Positions 1-6,922 of a stretch of DNA of 23,553 nucleotides are shown here, in pieces. Source of the DNA: Clostridiales bacterium (GTDB taxonomy: Bacteria; Bacillota; Clostridia; Lachnospirales; Lachnospiraceae); assembly GCA_019418195.1 (NCBI GenBank), contig DYCJ01000009.1:1-23553 (forward strand). Direction: 5' to 3'. The translations under genes were made by a program, and so were the position numbers. The number at the start of each line of letters is the position of its first letter. The stretch's first letter is position 1. Below the pieces are notes generated by a model. The model did no database searches, was not told the DNA's origin, and saw only the letters and a list, made by a program, of their open reading frames with translations.

Positions 1-11
1 TGTAAGAGGTT

Positions 12-18
12 CTCCTTT
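12..18 (-). promoter_or_regulatory. Ribosome binding site of a gene lying off the left edge
   Basis: Read on the minus strand this is AAAGGAG, located after the stop codon of the DUF308-like gene. The start codon it serves would fall at or just beyond the left edge. This suggests that the membrane-protein gene is followed closely by another minus-strand gene in the same transcript. The gene itself cannot be seen. Confidence 0.5.
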
Positions 19-33
19 GGTTATATTTTATTT

Positions 34-624
34 TTACATACTGATCTTATGCATGCCCGCAGCTTCGATCAGAAGGGCAGTACCCATGATGATCAGGTAT
101 GCAGCGAGGATATAGTTCAGAGCAAACGCCGAGACAAATGGAAGCAGCAGGAATACCACTGCGAGGACAATATTGAGGACACCGCTGAAAGTCAGGCTGC
201 CCGTATGGGGGATGCGGAAGTATCTGAGCCGTGAGGCGAGAGATAGCTTTTCCACCCCGCCGAAGATCAACATAAAGGACAGCATGAAAGTAATCACCTG
301 TACCGTCAGCGTGACCGGCATGAAGAACAGCATAATGCCGATCAGTACATTCAGTATTCCGGACAGGAGCAGTATATAATCCCGGAAATAATAAGTCATG
401 GAAGCAAACGCGATAAAGTGCCCTATGCCGATCGCGATCACTGCGGCTGCCGCTAAATACTGTATTACTGAAAATATTCTGATCGGAAATACTGCGGTCA
501 GGATTCCGGCGATGAGAAGGATGGCTGCTATGATAAAATAAGCGGTGCGTATTTTCTTCCTTCTGTCGTTCCATCTGTCTATGAGTTCCTGTACATAGTC
601 AAAATCTGAATCAAACCATCTCAT
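34..624 (-). CDS. DUF308 / HdeD-like multi-pass membrane protein
   Basis: This 196-residue protein is almost entirely hydrophobic after a charged N-terminal stretch of about 25 residues (DSDF..., RWNDRRKK). Six membrane helices are visible, roughly at residues 27-47, 51-73, 79-101, 105-125, 145-165 and 167-190. The paired short helices with Gly-rich turns and motifs such as ILLIAGI, SGILNVLIGIM and SGVLNIVLAVV are typical of the DUF308 repeat found in HdeD-type proteins, named for E. coli acid-resistance HdeD. The biochemical role of the family is not settled. The ATG is preceded by AAAGGAGAT at a good distance. A ribosome site beyond its stop suggests it is the first of at least two minus-strand genes. 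The family call is from pattern recognition. Confidence 0.75.
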   Translation of the reverse strand: MRWFDSDFDYVQELIDRWNDRRKKIRTAYFIIAAILLIAGILTAVFPIRIFSVIQYLAAAAVIAIGIGHFIAFASMTYYFRDYILLLSGILNVLIGIMLFFMPVTLTVQVITFMLSFMLIFGGVEKLSLASRLRYFRIPHTGSLTFSGVLNIVLAVVFLLLPFVSAFALNYILAAYLIIMGTALLIEAAGMHKISM

Positions 625-733
625 AAGTCATATCTCCTTTCTGTGTTATCGTCTGTAACTTCAATATAGCCGGCAGACTGCCTGAGCGCTACTTATAATT
701 TTTATTTCCTGTCTTTACAGAAATACGGATCTG

Positions 734-785
734 TCAATTTTTCATACAAAATTCCAGATTTGTAAATACAGATTTCAAAAATTGA
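734..785. promoter_or_regulatory. Possible operator: spaced inverted repeat in a divergent intergenic region
   Basis: TCAATTTTT (734-742) and its exact reverse complement AAAAATTGA (777-785) flank an AT-rich stretch. That stretch contains ACAAA/TTTGT and two copies of CAGATTT. It lies in the roughly 270-bp gap between the minus-strand DUF308-like gene and the plus-strand genes, where divergent promoters must sit. Such a dyad could bind a regulator, but AT-rich sequence makes chance repeats easy. No well-spaced -35/-10 pair could be assigned here. Confidence 0.2.
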
Positions 786-893
786 GAGTCGCATTCAATC
801 TCCGGATTTGCTATATAAAAGATATGGCGACAGTGTGAAATGAGCAGCATTGTCGCTAAGGGTTACGAATACCGGAAAGGAGGATGCCTTTGT

Positions 894-1371
894 ATGGATA
901 TCGATAAAAGCGTATTTGCCTATAAGTTATATGAGATGGAAGAGCAGTACGGTAAGCTGCAGTGCAGGATACGGATCTGCGAGCAGGGAGACAGACGGAG
1001 GATCCATTCTGAACTTGAGAAAGCGGAAGACGAGTATAAGGAAAATACTTTACTATTGGAAAAAAAGGCGAGGGCGTGCCGCTCCCCCTGCAGTGACAAG
1101 ACTGACACAGGCACAGCTTGATTACAGACGAAAGATCGGGGATACGATGAAGAAACAGGTGATGAAGGATCTTCATTCGGAGGAAAGCACCCCGGAGCAG
1201 GATGAAAGAGAAGCGGATATGCTGTATGCGGAATTTGCCATGGATTTTGCCACGCTTGCCATGCAGCAGGCACTGATCTCCGCACTGGCTGCCCTTGACA
1301 GGACGGAGTCGGCGGAGGATACAGAAGATTCAGAGGAAAAAGATAAGGAGGACACAGGATGCAAGAAGTAA
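894..1371 (+). pseudogene. Small charged, helical gene interrupted by a one-base frameshift (FtsH-remnant companion)
   Basis: A good ribosome site (AAAGGAGG, 876-883) points to the ATG at 894. From there the frame gives an acidic/basic helical protein (MDIDKSVFAYKLYEMEEQYG...) that stops at 1121. The +1 frame carries on with similar character (LTQAQLDYRRKIGD, then LYAEFAMDFATLAMQQALIS, then a Glu/Asp/Lys-rich tail) to 1371. The span is 478 nt, one more than a multiple of three, and a run of seven A at 1060-1066 sits near the switch point. Deleting one base there would give a single protein of about 158 residues. The 3' end overlaps the FtsH-derived gene by 13 nt, so the two look translationally coupled. 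Alternatives are two separate small proteins, the second starting at ATG 1147 with a weak ribosome site, or a programmed/phase-variable frameshift. Function is unknown. Confidence 0.6.
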
Positions 1372-1970
1372 AGAAGCCGAGAAAACCATTGATCTATTAT
1401 TATGTAATTGTGCTGTTGATCCTGCTTCTGTTTAATTTCCTGTTCATGCCATGGGCGGCGAAACAGAACAATTCCGCTCCGGTGCAGAAGATTACGATCG
1501 TGCCGCGTACTTCCGGCGCCCTCGGATACACGATGCAGGTGGAAGAAGGCAATCATTATCTGATGAGCCAGGAAGAGCTGGAGAACAAGATCGCCACACT
1601 CACCGGTGGAAGAGCAGCAGAAGAGCTCATATTCCATTCTTCATCCACCGGAGCTTCCAATGATATCGAACAGGCAACCAAGCTGGCACGTGCCATGATC
1701 ACCAGATACGGCATGAGCAAAGACTTCGATATGGTGGCAATGGAGACCGTGACGAACCAGTACCTGGGCGGAGATACGTCTTTAAGCTGTTCTGCGGAAA
1801 CCCAGGCGGAGATCGACCGTCAGGTAGTGGAACTGGTGAAAAAGCAGCATGAAAAAGCAGCGAAGATCCTGGCGGACAATAAAGAGAAGCTGGACGAACT
1901 GGCAGCTTACCTATACGAGAGAGAGACCATCATCGGTGAAGAATTTATGGAGATACTTAATGCTGCGTGA
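1359..1970 (+). CDS. FtsH-derived protein lacking the AAA+ domain and HExxH (internal in-frame deletion)
   Basis: This 203-residue protein begins like a Clostridia FtsH: a basic KKPRKP stretch, then one membrane helix (about residues 10-32, ending LFMPW). Within about 15 residues it jumps to the C-terminal part of the M41 peptidase domain: KITIVPRTSGALGYTM, LTGGRAAEELIFH, STGASNDIEQATKLARAM, and a helical tail to residue 203. The extracytoplasmic domain, second membrane helix, entire AAA+ ATPase and the HExxH zinc motif, about 400 residues in a full FtsH, are missing. The Asp in ASNDIE, corresponding to the third zinc ligand in FtsH, is kept. The frame is open, and AAGGAGG (1345-1351) gives a proper start. 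It cannot be an active ATP-dependent protease on its own. It may be a fossil or a membrane-anchored partner or decoy of the full FtsH. Family origin is clear; function is not. Confidence 0.8.
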   Translation: MQEVKKPRKPLIYYYVIVLLILLLFNFLFMPWAAKQNNSAPVQKITIVPRTSGALGYTMQVEEGNHYLMSQEELENKIATLTGGRAAEELIFHSSSTGASNDIEQATKLARAMITRYGMSKDFDMVAMETVTNQYLGGDTSLSCSAETQAEIDRQVVELVKKQHEKAAKILADNKEKLDELAAYLYERETIIGEEFMEILNAA

Positions 1971-2037
1971 CAGTGATAAATCATAAAAACAGCAAATAGA
2001 ATTTGTACAGAAGACAAACAGAAAGGGAGAACTACAA

Positions 2038-3378
2038 ATGGGAAAGTCAATCAAAGAAACAATGCAGGAATTTACAGTAAATCAGGCTCTTAATTATCTT
2101 GAAGGCAATCCGGAGGAGAACATCCCGAAATTGATGGCATTTGTGGACCGGTTTATGCCGAAGGACTGGTATACAAGCCAGAGAAATGCGATCAGAGGCG
2201 CTATAGAAGCGAAGAACAATTGGTATCAGCTTATCTTAAGGCTCTATGAACTGGATCCGGGTGTGCGCAAGGCGTTCTTCCAGAATTTCATTACGAATGC
2301 CAGTCTGAAAGGAAGCGCAACCCAGAATGAGTTGGTGGAGAAATATAACTGTAACATACCGTGGGCAATCCTGCTGGACCCGACTACCGCATGTAATCTG
2401 AACTGTACGGGATGCTGGGCTGCAGAATACGGTCATCAGTATAATTTAAGCCTCGGGGATATTGATTCCATCGTGCGTCAGGGTAAGGAACTGGGGACTT
2501 ATATGTATATCTATACCGGCGGAGAGCCGACGGTGCGAAGAAAAGACATCTTTAAGATCTGTGAGATGCACCCGGACTGTGAGTTCCTCGCGTTTACAAA
2601 CGGAACGATGATCGACGAAGATTTCTGCCAGGAGATGCTCAGAGTCAGGAACTTCGTTCCGGCAATCAGCCTTGAGGGATTCGAGAAAGCCAACGACGGA
2701 CGCCGTGGTGATGGGGTATACCACAAAGTACGCCATGCGATGGAGCTGATGAAAGAGCATAAGCTTCCGTTCGGTATCTCGGTATGCTATACGAGCCAGA
2801 ACTTTGAGGACGTCAGCAGCGAAGAGTTCTATGACATGATGATCGAAAGCGGCGCGCTGTTCGTATGGTACTTCCACTATATGCCGGTAGGACACGGCGC
2901 TGTGACAGATCTTCTCCCGACGCCGGAGCAGAGAGAAGAGATGTACCACCGCATCCGTCATTTCCGTGAGACGAAAGCAATCTTCGGCATGGACTTCCAG
3001 AATGACGGGGAGTACGTCGGCGGATGCATTGCAGGAGGAAGAAGATACCTGCACATCAATGCAAAGGGCGATGTGGAGCCGTGCGTATTTATCCATTACT
3101 CTAATGTAAATATTCATGATGTCTCACTGCTGGATGCGCTGAGAAGCCCGATCTTCCAGGCATATCATGATAATCAGCCGTTCAATGACAACCATCTGCG
3201 CCCGTGCCCGATGCTGGAGAATCCGGAGCGCTTAAGGAAACTTGTTAAAGAAACAGGAGCCGTGAATACAGATTATCAGGACCCGGAGAGTGTGGATGAT
3301 CTGTGCGACAGATGCGAGCCTTATGCTGAGAACTGGAAACCGACGGCAGATAAGCTGTGGGAGAAGAGCCATGCGTGA
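2038..3378 (+). CDS. Radical SAM protein with SPASM-like cysteine-rich C-terminus
   Basis: This 446-residue enzyme carries the radical SAM cluster motif CxxxCxxC as C119, C123 and C126 (TACNLNCTGCW). The SAM-binding TGGEP follows at about residues 160-164, with beta/alpha-barrel elements such as FLAFTNGT and AISLEGF. The C-terminal third adds further cysteines in SPASM-like context (GGCIAG..., GDVEPCVF, LRPCPML, DLCDRCEPYA), probably ligating auxiliary Fe-S clusters. Such enzymes cut SAM to a 5'-deoxyadenosyl radical and modify peptides, cofactors or small molecules. An N-terminal helical region of about 100 residues precedes the barrel. No precursor peptide, transporter or cofactor cluster lies beside it, so the substrate cannot be inferred. 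The ATG has a good upstream site (AAAGGGAG). It follows the FtsH-derived gene after 67 bp and may or may not share its transcript. Confidence 0.85.
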   Translation: MGKSIKETMQEFTVNQALNYLEGNPEENIPKLMAFVDRFMPKDWYTSQRNAIRGAIEAKNNWYQLILRLYELDPGVRKAFFQNFITNASLKGSATQNELVEKYNCNIPWAILLDPTTACNLNCTGCWAAEYGHQYNLSLGDIDSIVRQGKELGTYMYIYTGGEPTVRRKDIFKICEMHPDCEFLAFTNGTMIDEDFCQEMLRVRNFVPAISLEGFEKANDGRRGDGVYHKVRHAMELMKEHKLPFGISVCYTSQNFEDVSSEEFYDMMIESGALFVWYFHYMPVGHGAVTDLLPTPEQREEMYHRIRHFRETKAIFGMDFQNDGEYVGGCIAGGRRYLHINAKGDVEPCVFIHYSNVNIHDVSLLDALRSPIFQAYHDNQPFNDNHLRPCPMLENPERLRKLVKETGAVNTDYQDPESVDDLCDRCEPYAENWKPTADKLWEKSHA

Positions 3379-3522
3379 TATTATTCCGCAGATGAACCGG
3401 AAAAAAGTTGATCAAATCTGAATATGATATGCTCTTCCACAAGAGCGGACACAATGTGTTTCCTCTATTGAGGGATAGTAATGGTATGAAAAAGAGTCCG
3501 CAGAAAGGTGGAAAATAGGAAA

Positions 3523-5145
3523 ATGAGAAAAAAGAGCATGGCAGCTCTTCTTCTGACAACCCTTCTGACAGCCGCTCTTGCGGCTGTTCCCTGTCTGGGA
3601 GCGGCGGCAGAAGAAACAGCCGTAAATTTGTCAGAAACGGAAAATCTACAGACAGATAAAGGAGAGCTTGTAGGAACAACTTATAACGGCAATTCACAAA
3701 TTTATGAAAATGATCTGCTTCAGATGATCGAAGATGCAGATGGAAGCCTGACGATTCAGGTGATGAAATACGGTCTGAATATTCCGGCAAGTGTTCTGGA
3801 GAAAGCTCTTGAACAGGAGAAAAAGCTGATCATAGAAATCTTTCAGCCGGGATATGATGCGGCGATGTTCAACAGCAGATGGGTGTTTGATCCGGCGCGG
3901 GTGTACTGGAGCCTGGATACAGAGTCATATCCGCTTGGCATTAATCTGGATCTGGATGCTCCTTATTATTCGGGACATCCGGATTCTGCATCCAATCCTT
4001 TTAGCAGTATTGTCAGCGGAGACGGGGTTGAATGGTCTGTCTATGATATGCCGGAGGTGGAAGGCCAGGAGGGATGGACGATTCCGGGCTTTTATGTGGA
4101 AGTGGCCCAGCGAGGCGAATTTGACGGAATGGAAAGAATGCCGCTGTATGGGTATGACAAGGAGCGTGGGATCATTACTCAGTGGGGATACGCGTCCCGC
4201 GGCGATGACGCCGTTGTATCAGATTCGATAGTGTGGCATACAATCCGGATTGACAGCCCCTCATGGGGAACAAGTTATGCGGTTCTAAGTGACGAACATA
4301 ATTACCTTCCGGTTCAGGAGATCCAGGAACAGATCAGGGATGAGAATGTTTCCTCAATAGAGGTTCAGGAGGGAACATGCTATCTGGATAATCAGTATGT
4401 ACTTCCGGCAGAGATATTGGATCAGCTTCGTGATAGCGGAAAAACACTTTTCTTTACTTCTCCCGGCGTTGAAGCGCAGCCGACATATTCCTGGTTCTTT
4501 GACGGAACTGAAATCACAGATACTACAGATATTGACCTGCATGTACAGTTTTACGAAGGTCCCTATAATAACACGCAGGGACTTGGACTTCCGTCAATGC
4601 TCCAGGAGCTTCCGGGTGATGTCCCGTCTATGCTGTTTGATTTTGCCCACAGCGGTATGGTGCCGGGAGGAACAACCCTCAGTGTGACAGCTTCCGCGGA
4701 ACTTGCGAAGGAAGGATATCTCTATTATGTAAATGAAGAAAACGGTACTTTCGAATATATCGGGCAGACATCTGCGGAAATAGAGAATGAATACTTCTGT
4801 ACACTTAATGTTTCCGGGATAACGCACTGTTCTTATTATCTTGTAACTGCGCGGGAGCTGACCGGAGACAATGTGGTTGTCCCGGGCGGGCCGTCTGACC
4901 CGGACGAGCCTGATAATCCGCTTCCACCGGATACACCGGAAGACACAGAGAATCCCGTTGAAACGGATCAGCCTGCGGGAACGGACAATTCAGACGGGCA
5001 GGCAGTTCAGGATGTTCAGGTAGAAAAAGTGGAACAGAGTGGCGCTGCCGTGCAGACAGGAGACAATACTCCGGTATTATTGGCGGCGTTTGCAGCAGTT
5101 CTTTCACTGACAGCAGTTATAGCAGTGTTGAGGAAAAAGCTGTGA
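3523..5145 (+). CDS. Secreted surface protein with two repeated modules and a variant sortase-type C-terminus
   Basis: The ATG at 3523 is preferred over the in-frame GTG at 3508, because the GTG overlaps the only good ribosome site (AAAGGTGG, 3504-3511). The 540-residue product begins with a signal peptide (MRKKS, then a hydrophobic core, cleavage likely after CLGAAA). Two regions look duplicated: IPASVLEKALEQ...WVFD near the N-terminus and LPAEILDQLRDSGKTL...WFFD in the middle. Each has a [LI]PA-x-[VI]L helix followed by beta strands ending in W-x-FD. A Pro/Asp/Glu-rich linker (GGPSDPDEPDNPLPPDTPED) leads to VQTGD, a hydrophobic helix and RKKL. That is the layout of a cell-wall sorting signal, but LPXTG is replaced by a sequence keeping only TG. 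Surface anchoring is likely; the ligand is unknown. No enzyme motif was recognised. Confidence 0.7.
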   Translation: MRKKSMAALLLTTLLTAALAAVPCLGAAAEETAVNLSETENLQTDKGELVGTTYNGNSQIYENDLLQMIEDADGSLTIQVMKYGLNIPASVLEKALEQEKKLIIEIFQPGYDAAMFNSRWVFDPARVYWSLDTESYPLGINLDLDAPYYSGHPDSASNPFSSIVSGDGVEWSVYDMPEVEGQEGWTIPGFYVEVAQRGEFDGMERMPLYGYDKERGIITQWGYASRGDDAVVSDSIVWHTIRIDSPSWGTSYAVLSDEHNYLPVQEIQEQIRDENVSSIEVQEGTCYLDNQYVLPAEILDQLRDSGKTLFFTSPGVEAQPTYSWFFDGTEITDTTDIDLHVQFYEGPYNNTQGLGLPSMLQELPGDVPSMLFDFAHSGMVPGGTTLSVTASAELAKEGYLYYVNEENGTFEYIGQTSAEIENEYFCTLNVSGITHCSYYLVTARELTGDNVVVPGGPSDPDEPDNPLPPDTPEDTENPVETDQPAGTDNSDGQAVQDVQVEKVEQSGAAVQTGDNTPVLLAAFAAVLSLTAVIAVLRKKL

Positions 5146-5150
5146 GATAA

Positions 5151-5209
5151 GTGCATCTGCAATCTGTATCAGGTAAGTTGAAATAAACGGATACAGATTA
5201 CAGGTGCAT
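5151..5209 (+). terminator. Long stem-loop after the surface-protein gene
   Basis: The 20-nt arms 5151-5170 and 5190-5209 are almost perfectly complementary: 17 Watson-Crick pairs, two G-U pairs and one mismatch around a 19-nt loop. It starts six bases after the stop codon and is followed by ATTTAGTTT rather than a clean T-run. It could act as a terminator, as an mRNA 3'-end stabiliser, or both. It separates the surface-protein gene from birA. Confidence 0.55.
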
Positions 5210-5252
5210 ATTTAGTTTACTCCCAAAAGCGATGGCATTTACTTTTTTGTTG

Positions 5253-5261
5253 TGTTAGAAT
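5253..5261 (+). promoter_or_regulatory. Candidate extended -10 promoter element of birA
   Basis: TGTTAGAAT fits an extended -10 (TG, one base, then a TATAAT-like hexamer) and lies about 40 bp before the birA start. This leaves room for a short leader. No convincing -35 hexamer is present at the right distance. The leader contains an AT-rich partial palindrome (ATACT...CGT...ACG...AGTAT, 5260-5288), which could be an operator. It does not resemble the classical BirA operator. Confidence 0.3.
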
Positions 5262-5303
5262 ACTTGCGTATATATAACGTATCAGTATATTGCAGGAAAG
5301 TGA

Positions 5304-6296
5304 ATGAAAATGAAGACAGAAATCCTAAAACTGCTCCGGGAGACGGATGGCTATGTCTCCGGGCAGCAGATCAGCGGGCAGTTCGGCGTGTCAAGGACTG
5401 CCGTGTGGAAAGTGATCCGTCAGCTTCAGGATGACGGCTATCAGGTGGAAGCTGTGCGCAATAAGGGCTATCATATCGTGGACAGCCCGGACGTGATGAC
5501 GAAGGAAGAACTTGCCAGCCTGATGAAAACCCGATGGGCGGGAAGAAATATCTTGTATTATGACGTGACGGACTCGACAAATCTGAGGATAAAACAGGCG
5601 GGCGATGAGGGCGCGCCTCACGGTACTCTTGCGGTGGCAGACCGGCAGACAGCGGGGCGCGGACGGCGCGGGAGGACGTGGGAGTCCCCGGCGGGCAGCA
5701 GTATATATATGTCCATTCTGCTGCGACCTGAGATTGCCCCGAATAAAGCGTCTATGCTTACACTTGTGATGGCGCTCAACGTAGTGGAAGGAATCCAAGA
5801 GTGCATCGGAAATGACAGAGACATTCAGATCAAATGGCCCAATGATATTATTATCAACGGGAAAAAGCTGGCCGGCATCCTGACAGAGATGAGCAGCCAG
5901 ATTGATTATATTAACCATGTGACTGTAGGTGTGGGAATCAACGTGAATACGACAGACTTTCCTGAAGAAATTGCTCAGACAGCTACTTCTCTGCGGATAG
6001 AGTGCGGGCATACAGTTAAACGCGCACCTCTGATCGCGGCAGTCATGGAGCGGTTGGAAGAGAATTATGAGACATTTTTAGAGACAGAAGATCTGTCCGG
6101 TCTGTTGGATCGATATAACGCCCTTTTGGTTAATTGTGACCGGGATGTTCAGATCATCGGAGCAAAAGAAACGTATCAGGCACATGCTATCGGTATCGAC
6201 CACACAGGGGAGTTGATCGTGCGCAGAGAAGACGGGAGCATAGAAAAAATAAATGCAGGCGAAGTATCTGTGCGGGGAGTGTACGGGTACACGTAA
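5304..6296 (+). CDS. birA: Bifunctional biotin ligase / biotin operon repressor BirA
   Basis: This 330-residue protein has the class II BirA layout. An N-terminal winged-helix DNA-binding domain covers about residues 1-60 (SGQQISGQFGVSRTAVWKVI, then GYQVEAVRNKGYHI). The biotin-protein ligase catalytic domain follows: DSTN at about 90, the biotinyl-AMP loop GRGRRGR at 118-124, KWPND at 177-181 and the catalytic-lysine region NGKKLAGIL at about 185-193. A small C-terminal SH3-like domain ends it. It activates biotin with ATP and attaches it to a lysine of biotin carboxyl carrier proteins; the winged helix implies biotin-dependent repression of biotin uptake or synthesis genes. The ATG at 5304 has AGGAAAG just upstream (5294-5300); a second in-frame ATG at 5310 has more comfortable spacing and may be the true start. 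No biotin genes are in the window. Confidence 0.95.
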   Translation: MKMKTEILKLLRETDGYVSGQQISGQFGVSRTAVWKVIRQLQDDGYQVEAVRNKGYHIVDSPDVMTKEELASLMKTRWAGRNILYYDVTDSTNLRIKQAGDEGAPHGTLAVADRQTAGRGRRGRTWESPAGSSIYMSILLRPEIAPNKASMLTLVMALNVVEGIQECIGNDRDIQIKWPNDIIINGKKLAGILTEMSSQIDYINHVTVGVGINVNTTDFPEEIAQTATSLRIECGHTVKRAPLIAAVMERLEENYETFLETEDLSGLLDRYNALLVNCDRDVQIIGAKETYQAHAIGIDHTGELIVRREDGSIEKINAGEVSVRGVYGYT

Positions 6297-6331
6297 TAAG
6301 TATTAGTATGCAGCATAGAGAGGAGAAAGTT

Positions 6332-6676
6332 ATGAGCGATGAAATCGTGCTTTGCGCGGCAAGCGCATATGAACAGAAATTTTACTTGAATCCGGAGTTT
6401 GATTCCCTGCCGGAGAATATCAAGCAGGAGCTGCAGATCATGTGTGTGTTATATACAGAAGATGTGGGCGGAATCCTGATGCTTGTATTTGACGGGGAAG
6501 GAAATCTGGAACTGAAAGTAGATCATGAAGAGAATGATTTCTTCTTTGATGAGATCGGAAGTGTGCTGAAGATCAAGGAACTTCAGCACACGAAAAGAGA
6601 GCTCTTCGAATCACTGGAGCTTTTCTTCAAAGTGTTTTATCTGGAGGAAGAGATTGAGGATAACCCGGAAAACTAA
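6332..6676 (+). CDS. DUF6145-like small protein of unknown function
   Basis: The upstream in-frame ATG at 6308 lacks a ribosome site. The ATG at 6332 follows AGGAGA, giving an acidic soluble protein of 114 residues (start MSDEIVLCAASAYEQKFY). The conserved-looking core includes FDSLPENIKQELQIMCVLYT and DVGGILMLVFDGEGNLEL, followed by a helix ending FESLELFFKVFYLEEE. I associate this with the Lachnospiraceae family DUF6145, from memory of its overall pattern. There is no signal peptide, membrane helix or enzyme motif. It lies 35 bp after birA on the same strand and is probably co-transcribed. Its function is unknown. Confidence 0.65.
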   Translation: MSDEIVLCAASAYEQKFYLNPEFDSLPENIKQELQIMCVLYTEDVGGILMLVFDGEGNLELKVDHEENDFFFDEIGSVLKIKELQHTKRELFESLELFFKVFYLEEEIEDNPEN

Positions 6677-6799
6677 AAAAGAGGGCTGCTGATTTTGAAC
6701 AATCAGTGGATAACTTTTTATAATCAGTGTAAGTTTGTTAGTAACTGTATTTTTAATAAATTCTTTATTGTAAGTCTGAAAATGTTATGGTATTTTGAG

Positions 6800-6829
6800 G
6801 ACATCCGGAGCAGATTTGCCCCGGATGTC
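6800..6829 (+). terminator. Hairpin terminator between the DUF6145-like gene and the Rpn-like pseudogene
   Basis: GACATCCGG (6800-6808) pairs perfectly with CCGGATGTC (6821-6829) around a 12-nt loop and is followed by TTT. A perfect 14-bp palindrome, ACTGTCCGGACAGT (6834-6847), comes directly after and may form a second hairpin or bind a dimeric protein. The rest of the gap 6677-6922 is AT-rich with a weak CTGATT/AATCAG hairpin near 6689-6706 and nothing else recognisable. Confidence 0.6.
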
Positions 6830-6922
6830 TTTCACTGTCCGGACAGTCTGGGATGATGATCATCGAGTTGAATTCCACTTTTTTATTTTTAACAGATATG
6901 ATAAGATGAAGGAGAAATAATT

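Noticed and set aside
2446..3117. A 223-residue open frame on the minus strand opposite the radical SAM gene.
   Set aside because: It is the antisense shadow of a clearly conserved protein, has no ribosome site, and its translation shows no domain or membrane pattern.
3431..3446. Small hairpin GCTCTT-CCAC-AAGAGC between the radical SAM and surface-protein genes.
   Set aside because: A six-base stem without a following T-run is too weak to call a terminator.
5264..5291. TTGCGT and TATATT with 16-bp spacing before birA looked like a promoter.
   Set aside because: Transcription would start inside the birA ribosome site, leaving no usable leader; the upstream extended -10 fits better.
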